The translations under genes were made by a program, and so were the position numbers. A stretch of DNA of 64,000 bases from Physcomitrium patens (Eukaryota > Streptophyta > Bryopsida > Funariales > Funariaceae), in contig NC_037254.1 in NCBI RefSeq assembly GCF_000002425.4, positions 22,397,120 to 22,461,119 of the forward strand, in the 5' to 3' direction. Under the pieces are notes generated by a model, which saw nothing but the letters and a program-made list of their open reading frames with translations, was not told where the DNA came from and searched no databases. This document shows positions 33,317-43,599 of the stretch, piece by piece (within the stretch, counting starts at the first letter, position 1; every line of letters starts with the position of its first letter).

Positions 33317-33334
33317 TGGCGCCACTGCTAGGGA
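33317..33334 (+). promoter_or_regulatory. tRNA-Asp-type PBS of element E
   Basis: TGGCGCCACTGCTAGGGA, three bases after the LTR. It matches 14 of 18 bases of TGGCGCCGTTGCCGGGGA, the complement of the plant tRNA-Asp 3' end as I know it; the F site matches 15 of 18 at different positions. Confidence 0.8.
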
Positions 33335-33471
33335 GTGATAATAGCTTTGAGTGTTAGGAATTAATTACCAAACATGTGAGAAAATTAGCAATGGAAGATG
33401 ATTTCAGTAGTATTTGAATCAAGATTATAGTTAATAAGAATGAGAGCATTGCATCAAGGAAAATAAATCAG

Positions 33472-33795
33472 TTGAGAGAAAGACATGGAAGAGCGCAAAG
33501 AAGGAACTTGCTTAGAGAGGAGGAAGAACGTAATCTTAAAAGGAGGCATCGACAGAATTGGATTAAACCATGGTTGCAAGCTTATCGGCGTATCAGAACA
33601 TATCAAGAACCGGATAAACTGTTAATTTTGCAGTCGTATGTACCATTAGAAAAACTGCCAAGAACACTCGCGGGAAATTTTGTTAACATTCCAGTATAAA
33701 TCTTAAGGCCGTTAATTGAAAGAAAAGGAGGCGTAGAAGAATTTGGTACTCCATTGGAATTTTTCCAATAGGAGGTACCGCTGAAAAGAGCAATA
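33472..33795 (+). pseudogene. Gag leader ORF of element E
   Basis: 75 residues, strongly basic and probably helical (RERHGRAQRRNLLREEEERN), followed by SYVPLEKLPRTLAGNFVNIP and then a TAA. The same text continues in frame as EILRPL...VEEFGTPL in F, where GAA stands in place of the TAA, so the stop is secondary. It may be an N-terminal gag extension or a separate small protein; function unknown. D and F share it. Confidence 0.6.
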
Positions 33796-33818
33796 GTGGC
33801 TCTTCAGATTGGGACAAA

Positions 33819-34553
33819 TTGGTCGTCATTAAAGATAACTATATTGTATTTCAAAATCCCATGTTTTCATGTGTAATTCAACCAATAAAATTAATTACGG
33901 AAAATAATAGTAAATCGAGGAGCATTGAGAGCTCGGAAATTAGAATAAGAAAAAACAGAGATTATTTTAAAACAAATTTTAGTGGAACTAGAAATTCAAT
34001 GGCATCAGGAGGACTAGCCATTCCGATTGCAGTACAAATGGGTGCAGTAGGCAATCGTACGACTAGTGTCGTGCCACTACCTACTTTTCGAGGATTTTTG
34101 GATGTGGATTTCGATCAATATTTATCTCAATTTCTTACAGCATGTGTAGCTAATAATGGTAAAATTGAAGATATTTGGTTGCGATGGCTGCCAGCGACCT
34201 TAAAAGATACGACGTTGAAATGGTATAACTGCCAACCAGTAGATCAATTTTCGAATTGGAAAGCATTGAAGAATGCATTTTTATCTCATTTTCGGCCAAT
34301 TGGTTTTGAGGACCACCTTCGAGAGAGATTATCAAACAGCAGAATGGTACCAGGGGAAGCGATACAGTCATATTATAGTTGTGTAGTAGATATACTTTGA
34401 AAATCGCAAAATAACCAAATGCCAGAATCATTTGTGTTGTCGATATTGGTTAATGGACTACTCCCACCAAAATTGAAGATGTTTGTAAAGGAGGCCCAAT
34501 CAGCCACCATTGCATCATCTCTTGAGCGAGCAAAAGTATGAGAGGAATGTTAC
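33819..34553 (+). pseudogene. Gag core of element E
   Basis: 193 residues up to a TGA at 34398, then more in the same frame. Domain text: LPTFRGFLDVDFDQYLSQFL, WLRWLPATLKDTTLKWYN, HFRPIGFEDHLRERLSNSRM, then NGLLPPKLKMFVKEAQSATI. It is a retrotransposon-gag helical domain for particle assembly. A TGA follows VVDIL, and a further stop (TGA) comes after SSLERAKV. D and F have the same region. Confidence 0.8.
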
Positions 34554-34583
34554 TATGACCAGAACTTAACAGTTGGAGCCACG

Positions 34584-35513
34584 ATGATTCAATCTCAAGG
34601 AGGTTACCAAATGACAAATTGGAATGATGCATCGGGAAGTTATCTGGGAAGAAATGATTATGGTACAATTTTACAAGGAATAGTGGATGCCGTTCCATTG
34701 CAAGCTATACCACCATCATCATCACACTTGTATGCGCCTTATTCCGTGTATCAGAAACCAATACCTACAAAGAAATTGTCAAATGCATTGGTATCAAGGG
34801 ATCCCAATGAATCATTGGTCTTAACATTGATGAAAAAAATGGATGAATTGGCTGTGAATCTAGCCAAGGATAAAGAAAAAAGATATAAACCAATCAATAT
34901 GCGTCCCAATTTCTGGTGCAGTATTTGTAAGAGGCAAGGTCATTTAGTAACAGAATGTCCTTTACCTCCCCAAATGACTGTACAATGTATTTTTTGTGGG
35001 GGTAAGCATGTTACTACCAACTGTTGGAATTTACGGAAGCAACAACAACTCAGTAAACAGGTAATGATTCAACCAACTTCATGGGATGTCAATCAAGTAC
35101 AGACGAATAATAGGTTTGGCTGGAATAGAAATCGAGTAAATAAACAAAACAAGAATTATTCCAATTTTCTAAACTCTGAATTTCACCAAGAAGGTGTATT
35201 GAATACTCATGGATTAGTGATGAACCAACTAGGATACCATCAATATCCATCCATGACGAAGCCAATGCCAGACTCTACAGTAACAATGGATCAACCAGGA
35301 TCCTTTACTCGTCCGACATGGAACAGACCTAGCCGTTATATACCAGTAGAGACACCCATTATCCCTGAAGGAGTTGGCAAGAGATCACTTTGTTGCTATC
35401 GTTGCAGACAAATTAGACATTATGCGAGTGAATGTCCTAATTCAAGGGCCAGTGATGACTATGCTCTAATATGTAGAAATTGTAAGCAGTCTGGTCACAC
35501 TTATCATTAGTGC
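34584..35513 (+). CDS. Gag C-terminus with four zinc knuckles, element E
   Basis: A 308-residue frame. After a helical charged part (LMKKMDELAVNLAKDKEKR) come CSICKRQGHLVTEC and CIFCGGKHVTTNC (one residue shorter in the loop), a linker with N/Q-rich text, then CYRCRQIRHYASEC and CRNCKQSGHTYH, which meets TAG before the expected last Cys. Two pairs of CCHC knuckles separated by about 150 residues is more than the one or two usual in Ty3/Gypsy gag. They bind the genomic RNA. The Met is internal to gag. Confidence 0.75.
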
Positions 35514-35567
35514 AATGTGTCCTTTAATTATAATAATCGAGACTAGTAAATACAAACAAGCCAACCG

Positions 35568-35948
35568 ATGGAAGACAAAGGCCCTGTTCAACGAGACGCA
35601 CCAGTACATCGTGTCGAGGTGGTGAACGCAGTACTTACCAAAAGCCAGCAAAAAGATAAGAATCTAATTCAGGACATAAATGAACCAATCACAGGAGAGC
35701 AAGTAGTGCCGTCCATGGGGCTAAACGAACCAATATCAGTATTGGGACGTATCCCAATATTGAGACCTCAACAAACTGAGGAACTTAATTTGATTCCACG
35801 TACCAATTGGCCGGGACCATCCAATCCACGTCCTGTTACGGGCTTCGTATCCAGTATGAGACTTGACTCAGTAGCACAACCCAATGAGGTCTCAATTACG
35901 GAAGCTTCAGTTCCGTTACAAGTAGTTTTGATCTCTACGCAATTTTGA
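35568..35948 (+). CDS. Spacer between gag and protease, element E
   Basis: 126 residues, low complexity and rich in P, V, N and T (for example VPSMGLNEPISVLGRIPILR). I recognise no domain. At the DNA level it consists of degenerate CCAAT-rich repeats, and 35802-35901 is homologous to the U3 of the A/B LTRs. It may be a linker in a gag-pro polyprotein; the real start is unclear. Confidence 0.5.
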   Translation: MEDKGPVQRDAPVHRVEVVNAVLTKSQQKDKNLIQDINEPITGEQVVPSMGLNEPISVLGRIPILRPQQTEELNLIPRTNWPGPSNPRPVTGFVSSMRLDSVAQPNEVSITEASVPLQVVLISTQF

Positions 35949-36002
35949 AAAACGTCCTATCCGTTAAAAGATCCTCTCGGAGGCGAGAATTCCAAAAAAG
36001 CC

Positions 36003-36599
36003 TTGGTTACTGTTCCAATTCCGAGTCCAGGGCGGAAGAATATCTTACCTCACGGAATTAAACTCAAATCAATGAAAAGAAAGAGAGTATTAGAAATTAT
36101 CCTAAATATGGAACCCTATGATATTTTGAAGGATTTGGATGCTATTCGGCCTTCTATTTCTATGAAGCAACTTCTAGTGGTCGCACCAGAGTACCATTCT
36201 ACATTAAATTCATCGTTAATACGGCATAGACACAATAATAAAGAAGTTTGTGAAGTCAGTTTGAACCCTGACCTAGGTGCACCAACCATCGATGTTTCGA
36301 TTGACGGTGTTATGATCTCGGGTGTTCAGGTGGATGGTGGTTCCAGTGTCAATTTAATGAATGCTAATACAATGGATGCTTTAGATTTGGAACACTTAGT
36401 ATCCACGACATTGGTATTACGGATGGTAGATCATAGCTGGGTTAAACCAATGGGTATCTTATGGAGTGTTCAAACTATGATTGCCAGTATTGCATATGAA
36501 ATCGTCTATATCGTCTTTTGGTTACAACGTTTGACTTTATCATATCCAATGTTATTGGAACGACCCTCGCTTTATCAAGCAAAGGCCAAGAACGATTAG
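36003..36599 (+). pseudogene. Retropepsin region of element E
   Basis: 198 residues. SMKQLLVVAPEYHSTLNSSL precedes the protease; PTIDVSIDGVMISGVQVDGG leads to the active site VQVDGGSSVNLMN, with D-G-G where retropepsins have D-S/T-G. The C-terminal side has SYPMLLERPSLYQAKAKND, the ILGRPWL-type motif altered (LLERPS). It stops at TAG where a Trp is expected. Protease activity is doubtful. D lacks this region. Confidence 0.7.
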
Positions 36600-36611
36600 G
36601 GTCGGGGTACT

Positions 36612-36977
36612 TTGACAATTGGCAAGGACAGAGACAAAATGGTGTTACAAATGTACCCAGTACACTATCACGGGGAGTCTCAATTGCCAGTATCTGAATT
36701 AACGTCGGACGATGAGCTTAGCTCCGATGACGACGCAGTAGTACCAATTACGGAGGCACCCGTGGAGGCAACACTACACCTTAGAGTGGTGTACCAATGT
36801 GGAGGTCCGGGGGAGTACTTGATATACCCGACGGACTCGAAAAACTTCGATTATATTAGTACTGATTGGATGACCAAGTATGATGTGTACCATGTTAGTG
36901 CCATGGACACAGGATTCAGTACTTCATACATGTTGAACTTATCAACTGACTTTAAACTAGCGCGGGGATTGAAATAG
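36612..36977 (+). pseudogene. Protease-RT connector, element E
   Basis: 121 residues continuing after the protease (LTIGKDRDKMVLQMYPVHYH), with a Ser/Asp-rich stretch (LTSDDELSSDDDAVVP). No domain recognised. It ends at TAG shortly before the RT frame. Confidence 0.5.
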
Positions 36978-37016
36978 AACATTGCCGTTGCACCTTTATG
37001 TCAAACTATCAACTCG

Positions 37017-37448
37017 GTGACCATAGCAGAACCTCAGACAATTAAGGTCTATGAAGGTATTAAGGAACAAGAGTTGACCTGCTGGACTGAATTTTTCTTG
37101 CATCATAAATCCACTTTTTCTTGGACTTATGATGATTTAAAAGGTATTTCTGCTGAAGTCTGTGAGCATCGTATCATTTTAGAGGAGAACGCTAAACCGA
37201 TATGGCAGAGACAACACCGGCTTAATCCAAAATATTCCCTTTTAGTGAAAGAGGAATTGAATAAACTTCTCGACGTGGATTTTATTTATCCTGTTTTGCA
37301 TAGTGCATGGATGTCACCAATCGTGATGGTACCAAAAAAGAATGGAAAAATCTGAATTTGTCAAGATTTCCGGAAACTTAATGCGGCCATTAAGAAACAT
37401 TACTTCTCATTACCTTTCATGGACAGTATGGATAACATGTTGTCATTA
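37017..37448 (+). pseudogene. Truncated reverse transcriptase of element E
   Basis: Text runs from FSWTYDDLKGISAEVCEHRI (pre-RT) through WQRQHRLNPKYSLLVKEELN to SPIVMVPKKNGKI, then a TGA and ICQDFRKLNAA and YFSLPFMDSMDNM. It ends there, before motif A. No YxDD, RNase H or integrase follows; the next 150 bases have no pol text and lead to the coiled-coil ORF. This is an internal deletion or a replacement. It clearly belongs to Ty3/Gypsy of the Tat/Athila type. Confidence 0.8.
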
Positions 37449-37612
37449 TCACCACTAGGTAAAAGAATAGGAGTGGGGCACCAGTTAAAGTCATTCTGTG
37501 GTGTTGTTTTGGGTTAGCAGGAGTGCCATTTTTTTGTATTTCTTGTGTTTTCGAGAGTAGTAGTTCCAAATAAAAGTTAACAGTGAACAGCTAGTCACAA
37601 GAAAGAGAATGC

Positions 37613-39273
37613 ATGGTAGAGATCCACAGGCAAGAACTATTCCGGACTCATAGTAATTCACTTTTGGAACTAGAAATAGCGAAGGGTCAGTTGGTAATGG
37701 AACGAGAAAAGACCGAATTATTGGCGTAAGAGAAATTGGTATTGAGTGACCAATATAGATGTGAAACGGAGCGGTTAAGGGCTGAAATTGAGGCCTTGAA
37801 CACCGAGGTGACAAGATTGGTAGAGGATTTAGTTAATATTGGTCAAGCACAAGTATCGACGTTGCCAGTTCCTGAAGTTCCGGAAGAGAGGAGTCACTTT
37901 CAACGCCAGTTGGAATTGAGAGATGCCCAGATCCTAAAATTGAAAGTTCAAGTCTGTTGTCGTATTACGTGCTTTCTTGCTCAAAAACGTGCCAAGCGTT
38001 TGGCTGTAGAAGGTAGTATGGAGATTCGCCAATATTCAAGCAGTTTATCGGTTATTGACTGTTATAATTCAAACAACTGCAAGAATATATCGTAAATCTA
38101 TACGGATGCCCTTCGACTGCTTGTCGAAGTCCTTTTTTGTCCCAGCCGGTAGGTCTCTAGACGTTACAGAGAACCCCAAACAACCCAAACTGCTAACCTC
38201 CGATATCGCTTTGTACTTACAAACTTGTACCCACTGACTGTCTTGTTAGATTAACCCAATAAATTTCATTCACTCCGCATACTCAATCCTATAGACATCT
38301 GTTTAACTCTTCATCACAGACGTAACTCGATTTCACAAAATAGTCAAGAGTAATCAAACCCACTTCATTAAAAATCCCGATTCACCATTACAACATTGAC
38401 TTCAGCAACGATTGCCTCAGTCTTCCCAAAACCCTATGAAAAAAAACCCAATTCTTTGTCTTCTTTCCCCGCCCGAAGCATGAAGCTAGCTCTTTGATCC
38501 CTCTCAAAAAAAAAACTTCTCCCCCCTCCAAAACTATTCTCTTCTTTAACCTTATCCTTTGAATTTCTTCAATCTTCCGTCTTAGATCCGGAATTGGCTC
38601 CCACCGTCAGAGCTTGGATCCAAAATTGGCTCTCGCCGTCAGAGCTTTTTCCTCCATTTTTACCTTTAAGAGATCCTTTTACCGAAAACAACGTTCTCCG
38701 AAACAGCACAGAGAACAGGACAGCCTGAAACAGAATCGAAACCCCGTAATTGGGACCACATTGAGTCGCCCGACCAATTCAGGTCTCATATTGCATAATA
38801 GTCCAGTAGTAAGACCCGGATTTTCTCGTAATTAGACTGCATTGGGTCGCTTGATCAATTCAGGTCTCATATTGGGTAAAAGGACCCGGATTGGATTCTC
38901 GAAATTGGATCCAAATGGCTCTTCGAACCAGGCTCACCCGTCGTGTGAATTGGTCCTTTTTCTTCCTGCTGACTCCCGTTATTGGAATCGAATGGAGCAT
39001 TTCAGTATGCCCCGGCTGACTGTAACGGGGTAACTGAACCTGGCCACTCAGTATTTGCACTGGAGTTGGTCGTTGCTCTCAATATTCGAGGTAACTGAAT
39101 ATTAATAAAAGTCCCTTTTTTTTATATTTTCACGGTATACTCGTGTTACAACACGACACCGTGAACTGGGCGAGTATAATGAAGACCTTTGAGCTCAGTT
39201 GAGGCAGGAGCCGATGGAAGGATTGGAGGAGGACGAAGATTTGCAATGGAACCGAAATCGATGGAATCAATAA
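37613..39273 (+). pseudogene. 3' coiled-coil ORF of element E, split by a solo LTR
   Basis: Two parts, 37613-37957 and 39163-39273, give 456 bases, exactly 152 codons, once the LTR and one CCGT copy are left out. The protein is mostly heptad-like coiled coil (LELEIAKGQLVMEREKTELL, ETERLRAEIEALNTEVTRLV), with a proline-rich break, then more coiled coil and an acidic end (GLEEDEDLQWNRNR). In-frame stops at 37727 (TAA) and near 39190 (TGA) fit C to T changes. Function is unknown; multimerisation is the obvious guess. It lies between the truncated RT and the 3' LTR. Confidence 0.65.
37958..39158 (-). repeat. Solo LTR of the A/B family in element E (1201 bp)
   Basis: Reverse complement of the B LTR: starts TGTCGTATTACGTGCTTTC and ends GTTACAACACGACA. 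Flanks CTGT (37954-37957) and CCGT (39159-39162) are a 4-bp duplication with one CpG transition. The surrounding ORF comes back into frame when it is removed. No internal region, so one LTR is left after LTR-LTR recombination. Confidence 0.92.
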
Positions 39274-39390
39274 CAGATAGTGTGGCAATTGATTAATTAG
39301 TTAGGCCAAAGGGATCATAATTTTTATAGAGTTTTGTTAGATAATTTTTAGATAGGTATCAATTGAGTGTTTGCAAGGACGCTACACAGT

Positions 39391-39404
39391 TAGGAGTGGG
39401 GATA
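39391..39404 (+). promoter_or_regulatory. Polypurine tract of E
   Basis: TAGGAGTGGGGATA directly before the 3' LTR. Confidence 0.7.
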
Positions 39405-40258
39405 TGTAGAATAAGTAGTTATTTTCAGAATGTAGATATCTAGTGTATAGTGTAAACATGGATAGATAACTGCTGAAAAAGTGGTTCAGCAGGTAGAATG
39501 GATGAATAGTCAGAAAAAGTAGTTATCATTTGTAGTATAGGAGTTGGTATCTCGGGGTAGTATAAGGAAGATGAGAGAGGGGAAGAAAATGCCAGACTAA
39601 AAGAGTCGTAAGCCGAGGACTAGACTGTGAGAGTTGTAAGCCGAGGGCCAGACTGTGAGAGTTGTGAGCCGAGGGTCAGACTGTAAGAGTTGTAAGCCGA
39701 GGGCCAGACTGCGATAGTACTGAGTCGGGGATAAGCTTGGTGCTATCTCTTCTTCTTAATTTTCTTGTTTCTTTTGTATTACTGTTGATTCTAGTGAAGA
39801 GAATCGATTTAATGAATTAATGTTTGATTTACGAAGTTGTTTATGGATCACTGTTTATCAATTATTGTGAAAGATTGAGGACGTATGGAAGTTTCCAGTC
39901 ACTGTTTATCATAAGGTTGTAAGTTTAATGGAGAGGAATTGTAATTGAAGGAATTGTCTTGATTAGATTATGTGGATTGAAAGTTGTTCATTCCAAGGTT
40001 TAGGATATATTTGTGTGTTCGTGAATTTCATAAGGTACTGAAATCGTTGTCGTGGATGTTATTGTATTGATATGAGAGAGTGGACAGTAGGAGGAAAATT
40101 TAAGTGTTCTTTGATATGGTAAGCATTTAGCAGTAGCGGATAATTGCGTGACCCTAATAATTGGAGCTCATATACATGGTCTTTCCCTTTGTTCGAATCT
40201 CCCTATATGGGTTTATTCTGGGAGGTTTCTTCCGAAATAAGTAAAATGAGCAATCACA
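39405..40258 (+). repeat. 3' LTR of element E (854 bp)
   Basis: TGTAGAATAAGTAG...GAGCAATCACA followed by ACGTA. It holds five 28-bp units (39592-39731) against seven in the 5' LTR; scattered substitutions, mostly transitions, otherwise. Confidence 0.93.
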
Positions 40259-40499
40259 ACGTAGATGGCCTAAGGCCAGAATATTATAATATCAATACCC
40301 ATATCTATCTATATCTTTCATATTAAATAATTCTAATACTTCTATTTTTACTTATAAAACTTATACAAGTTATTTAAGATTTCTATAAACCATGAAATTC
40401 AATAGAAAATAACTCATTATTTTCTAAGGTCATTATTAAATAACATCAATATAATAACCATTATTTTTACACTATGAATAAATTACAATACGACAATAA

Positions 40500-42609
40500 T
40501 TTATAGTAGGAGGTTCTATGCTACTAGCTAATATTATGGCATAACAATCAATGTCAATGGAGATTGATGCTTTTTAAGGACTTTTAATACAACAAAGATA
40601 ACAAATATTGGTACCAAAGGGATTGTGCTTTTATTATTGGGAGTTAGACTATCATGTCAGGGGATGTACAAAACATCAAAGTTTAAGTACCAACACATCA
40701 AAGTTCAAGGCACTTTCACAATCTTAAAGACCACCAAATTGATGAAGATGTAGAGGAAGAAAATGGGGTTTCCTAATATAGGTACTGAAGGCTAGTACTT
40801 GAAGATAGTTTTTGTTTTTTAGAGACAAACAACATGGCTTCAAACAACTATCACAAGGATTGATTATTGTGTCTAACAAGTTGACTAAAAAGATAGCCAT
40901 ATCAAGTGCTTATGAATTGTAGCTCTATAAAAAATTATATCTTGATGGCAATTATCAACCAACTTAGAATTAAAACAAAGGTGATCAAAATAAGGAGTAT
41001 ATACCTAATAGATGACCAAAAAAATATATTAAACAAGATAAGTGAATAAAAAACCTTAAGACTAAGTGAAGCTTATGCTTTGAGGAAGAAGTTTAGAATA
41101 ACAAAGGTTAGATATGATATTATTCTTGGTATGCCATGGCTAGAAGTGAGAAACAAACAAGTTGATTGACTAATAAGGATAATTTCTTTCAAAGATGGAG
41201 AATGCACAATGACTCTTTATGCCTTTGTATTGAATTAGATAGCAAAATAATCTATGGTTAAGAGCTTATTTATAAAAATGACCTTTATGAAGTAGCAAAT
41301 ATGATATAAGCAATCAATATATGTGGTGGTTCCAAATCTTGTCTTAGTGTTGGAAAAAACAACCAAAAAAGCAAAAAGTGTAGAATAACTTATACATAAA
41401 TATTCGGATGTCTTTTCAACTAACTTATCTACTGGTATATTATATGATTGACGTGCCCTCTTCCAAATAGAACTAATACCTATGGCCAAATTGATAAGTT
41501 AGCTAATTTGTTGTCTAGCACCAAATGAACTTGAAGAGTTATAAAAGTCATTGAATAAAGTCTTGGAGAAGGATCTCATTTAAGAAAGCATGTCACCATA
41601 GAGAGCACTTATATTCTTTGTACCCAAAAAAGATGGTGGACTTTGACTTTACATCAATTATCAAAGTATGAATAAATAAATTATTAAGAATGCATATTCA
41701 CTTCCATGTATAGATGATCTTTTTAACCAAATTTGAGGTACAATTATAATTATCAAATTAGAACTTTGAAGTGGTTATTGATACACTTCTATTGCCAAAG
41801 AAGATATAAAAAAGACTGTATTCTGTATGCCCTATTAGACATTTTGAGTTGCTTGTATTATCTTTTGACCTTATCAATGCTCCAATCTCTTTTATGGATT
41901 ACATGAATAAATTATTTTGGAGCCTATTAGATAAGTATGTCATTGTCTTCATTAATGATATTCTAATCTATAATAAAATCTTTGAAGAACATAAGCAACA
42001 TCTATAAGAAGTGCTACATTGATTACGTGATAGTTGCTTCTATTGTAAGCAATCAAAGTATAAACTTTGGAAGTCAAAGGTCACCTTTTTGAGGCATATA
42101 GTGTCCTCCAAAGGTATATGCATGGAACAGAATAAGACAAAAGCAGTGGAGGATTGATAAACTCTCAAAGATGCTTTTGAAGTTTATTCATTCTTAAGCC
42201 TTGCTCAATATTATTGCCATTTTATTCAACAATTTATATACATTATTACCTCATTGACAAGCTTATTGAAAAAAGATGTCTCATTTGAATAGAAATTGGA
42301 ATAAAAAGGGCCTTCAAGGAGTTGAAAGAGGTACTAATTACTTCTCTAATATTGCAATTATATATTTCCAACCTTCTATGTATATTTGATATTGATGCTT
42401 CTCACTTTGCTATTAGCACGATTCTTCAATAAGACTTTAGTAATAGCCTTCAATCTATGGCATATGATCATGCAAATTTGGAAGGACAAAGCATAATCAT
42501 TTTATACATGATAAAGAATAACTAGTAATTATATATGCCGCAAAGATGTGGCAATATTATTTATTGAAAAAGCCAATAATTGTTCAAATTAACCATTGAA
42601 CTTTGTTGT
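40500..42609 (+). pseudogene. Gag end, protease, RT and RNase H of old element M
   Basis: A heavily decayed Gypsy pol in one overall frame with many stops. From 40610: GLCFYYWELDYHVRGC, a knuckle with one Cys changed to Tyr; near 41110 YDIILGMPWLEVRNKQVD (protease ILGMPWL motif); near 41620 FFVPKKDGG then NYQSMNK, SLPCIDDLFNQI (RT); RNase H Asp near 42380 (FDIDASHFAIS). The expected YxDD near 41940 is no longer readable. L interrupts it at 42615 and it resumes at 50396. Confidence 0.75.
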
Positions 42610-42614
42610 AAGAT

Positions 42615-42973
42615 TGTCACGAATTTAGAATACTGATTGAAAATCTAAACAAGAAGCTCAAGAAGAATCGGCAAGAACTAGATTAATTAGATGAATACAA
42701 GAACAATACTAGAGAGGTGAGCTAGAGCTCCAAGAGGTGTGTTGTCAAGACTAAGGATCCCCTCAGTCTTGGCTCTTATATATACTACAAGCTAAGAAGC
42801 TTCTGAAGTAGCTTCCACAAACTAGGAAGCTTTTCAAGCAGCTTTTTTGAGTTAGGAAGCTTCTCAAGTAACTTCCACGAATTTGAAAACTTCTCAAGTA
42901 GCTTCTACAAACTACAAAGCTTTTCTAAAATCTTCCAGAATCTTCTACAACTTCTTAGTGTATGTCCTTGACA
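42615..42973 (-). repeat. 3' LTR of L (359 bp)
   Basis: TGTCACGAATTTAGAATAC...GTATGTCCTTGACA. About four diverged 30-bp units AAGCTTCTCAAGTAGCTTCC plus ACAAACTAGG fill 42788-42950. TTATATATACTAC (near 42777) is a likely TATA region, read on the minus strand. Confidence 0.9.
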
Positions 42974-42997
42974 TCACCCCCCCCCCCCCTTTTTAGC
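42974..42997 (-). promoter_or_regulatory. Polypurine tract of L with a 12-13 G run
   Basis: On the minus strand AAAAAGG...GGTGA directly before the 3' LTR; the plus strand shows a run of C at 42977-42989. Length in the run may be uncertain in the assembly. Confidence 0.7.
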
Positions 42998-43039
42998 TTT
43001 GAGGTCTCCGAGAAGCACTCCTATTGCGAGTCAGTACCA

Positions 43040-43400
43040 ACGTAAGAAGTTAAAAATTTATTGCATAGTGACTGTAATATACTCCAATTATTATTTACGC
43101 GACAAGTGATTCATTGGTCCTTCTAATCAACGATAGTACCCTACACCTTTAATTTCCAACCAAGCATGAACTTTCGTGTCTTCATTGTAAAAATGCCCTG
43201 CAAACACTCCTTCGAGAAGATCACCATAGACAGGTTCTACCTCAAATACAATCACTAGCAACTTGTTATTAGGTATTCTCTATCGTCTTCATAGTACAGG
43301 CGGTTCTTCATCTCAGAGTCATCTTTATGAGATATTCGGTTGAGAGGACATGACTCGTATGGTATCTATCTCTTAACTATCTGTATTAGATCAAAAAAAT
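43040..43400 (-). pseudogene. Accessory ORF of chromovirus L
   Basis: On the minus strand between chromodomain and 3' LTR. LLVIVFEVEPVYGDLLEGVF and GVGYYR-LEGPMNHLSRK and LEYITVTMQ align with the H ORF (CLVILLEVGTTPDGVP, GMGHYRWLRGPINHLRRE, SEYVANTIR). It has at least four stops; the Trp codon after YYR is now TGA. Same position as in H and O. Confidence 0.7.
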
Positions 43401-43599
43401 AAGTACTAAACATGGAAGAATGGACTCAGGTTATAGATTTATAGTTTTTAACTATATCTTTTAGAGGTTCCTTCTTCCCATTTTTTGTAAGGCTAAGGAT
43501 TAAGAGGCTTCAAGGAAAAGAGACTTTACTGAAAAACTTTCATCAAAAAGGCTTAGGTTTCTAAAGATAGTATCTAAGAAACTCCTGTACCTTTTGCGA

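Larger units (their letters stand above)
32404..40258 (+). mobile_element. Element E: complete but non-autonomous Tat-like retrotransposon
   Basis: LTRs at 32404-33313 and 39405-40258, TG...CA ends, TSD ACGTA (32399-32403 and 40259-40263), Asp-type PBS and a purine tract. Inside are a gag leader, gag with four knuckles, spacer, protease, the first part of RT, and a coiled-coil ORF. RT after the fingers, RNase H and integrase are missing, so it depends on other elements. It inserted into LTR J and is itself interrupted by the LTR at 37958-39158. Confidence 0.9.
30895..40495 (-). repeat. LTR J, split by element E
   Basis: 30895-32403 plus 40264-40495 (1741 bp together). On the minus strand it runs from TGTCGTATTGTAATTTA (40495) to GTTGTCA (30895). 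The end text GAAAGAGCTTGCCTTGAGAA, with ACACTAGGCTTTTGGCT, matches GAGAGGTTTTGCCTCAAGAA and AGCGTTGGGCTTCTGGCT of the LTR at 62131. The right flank is ATAA (40496-40499). Confidence 0.75.

Noticed and set aside
38860..39060. Frames within the solo LTR (also near 14347-14620 and 6880-7230)
   Set aside because: They arise from the CCAAT-rich U3 repeats and differ between LTR copies.
42977..42989. C-run as a G-quadruplex or sequencing problem
   Set aside because: It coincides with the polypurine tract of L, which explains it; run length may still be inexact.
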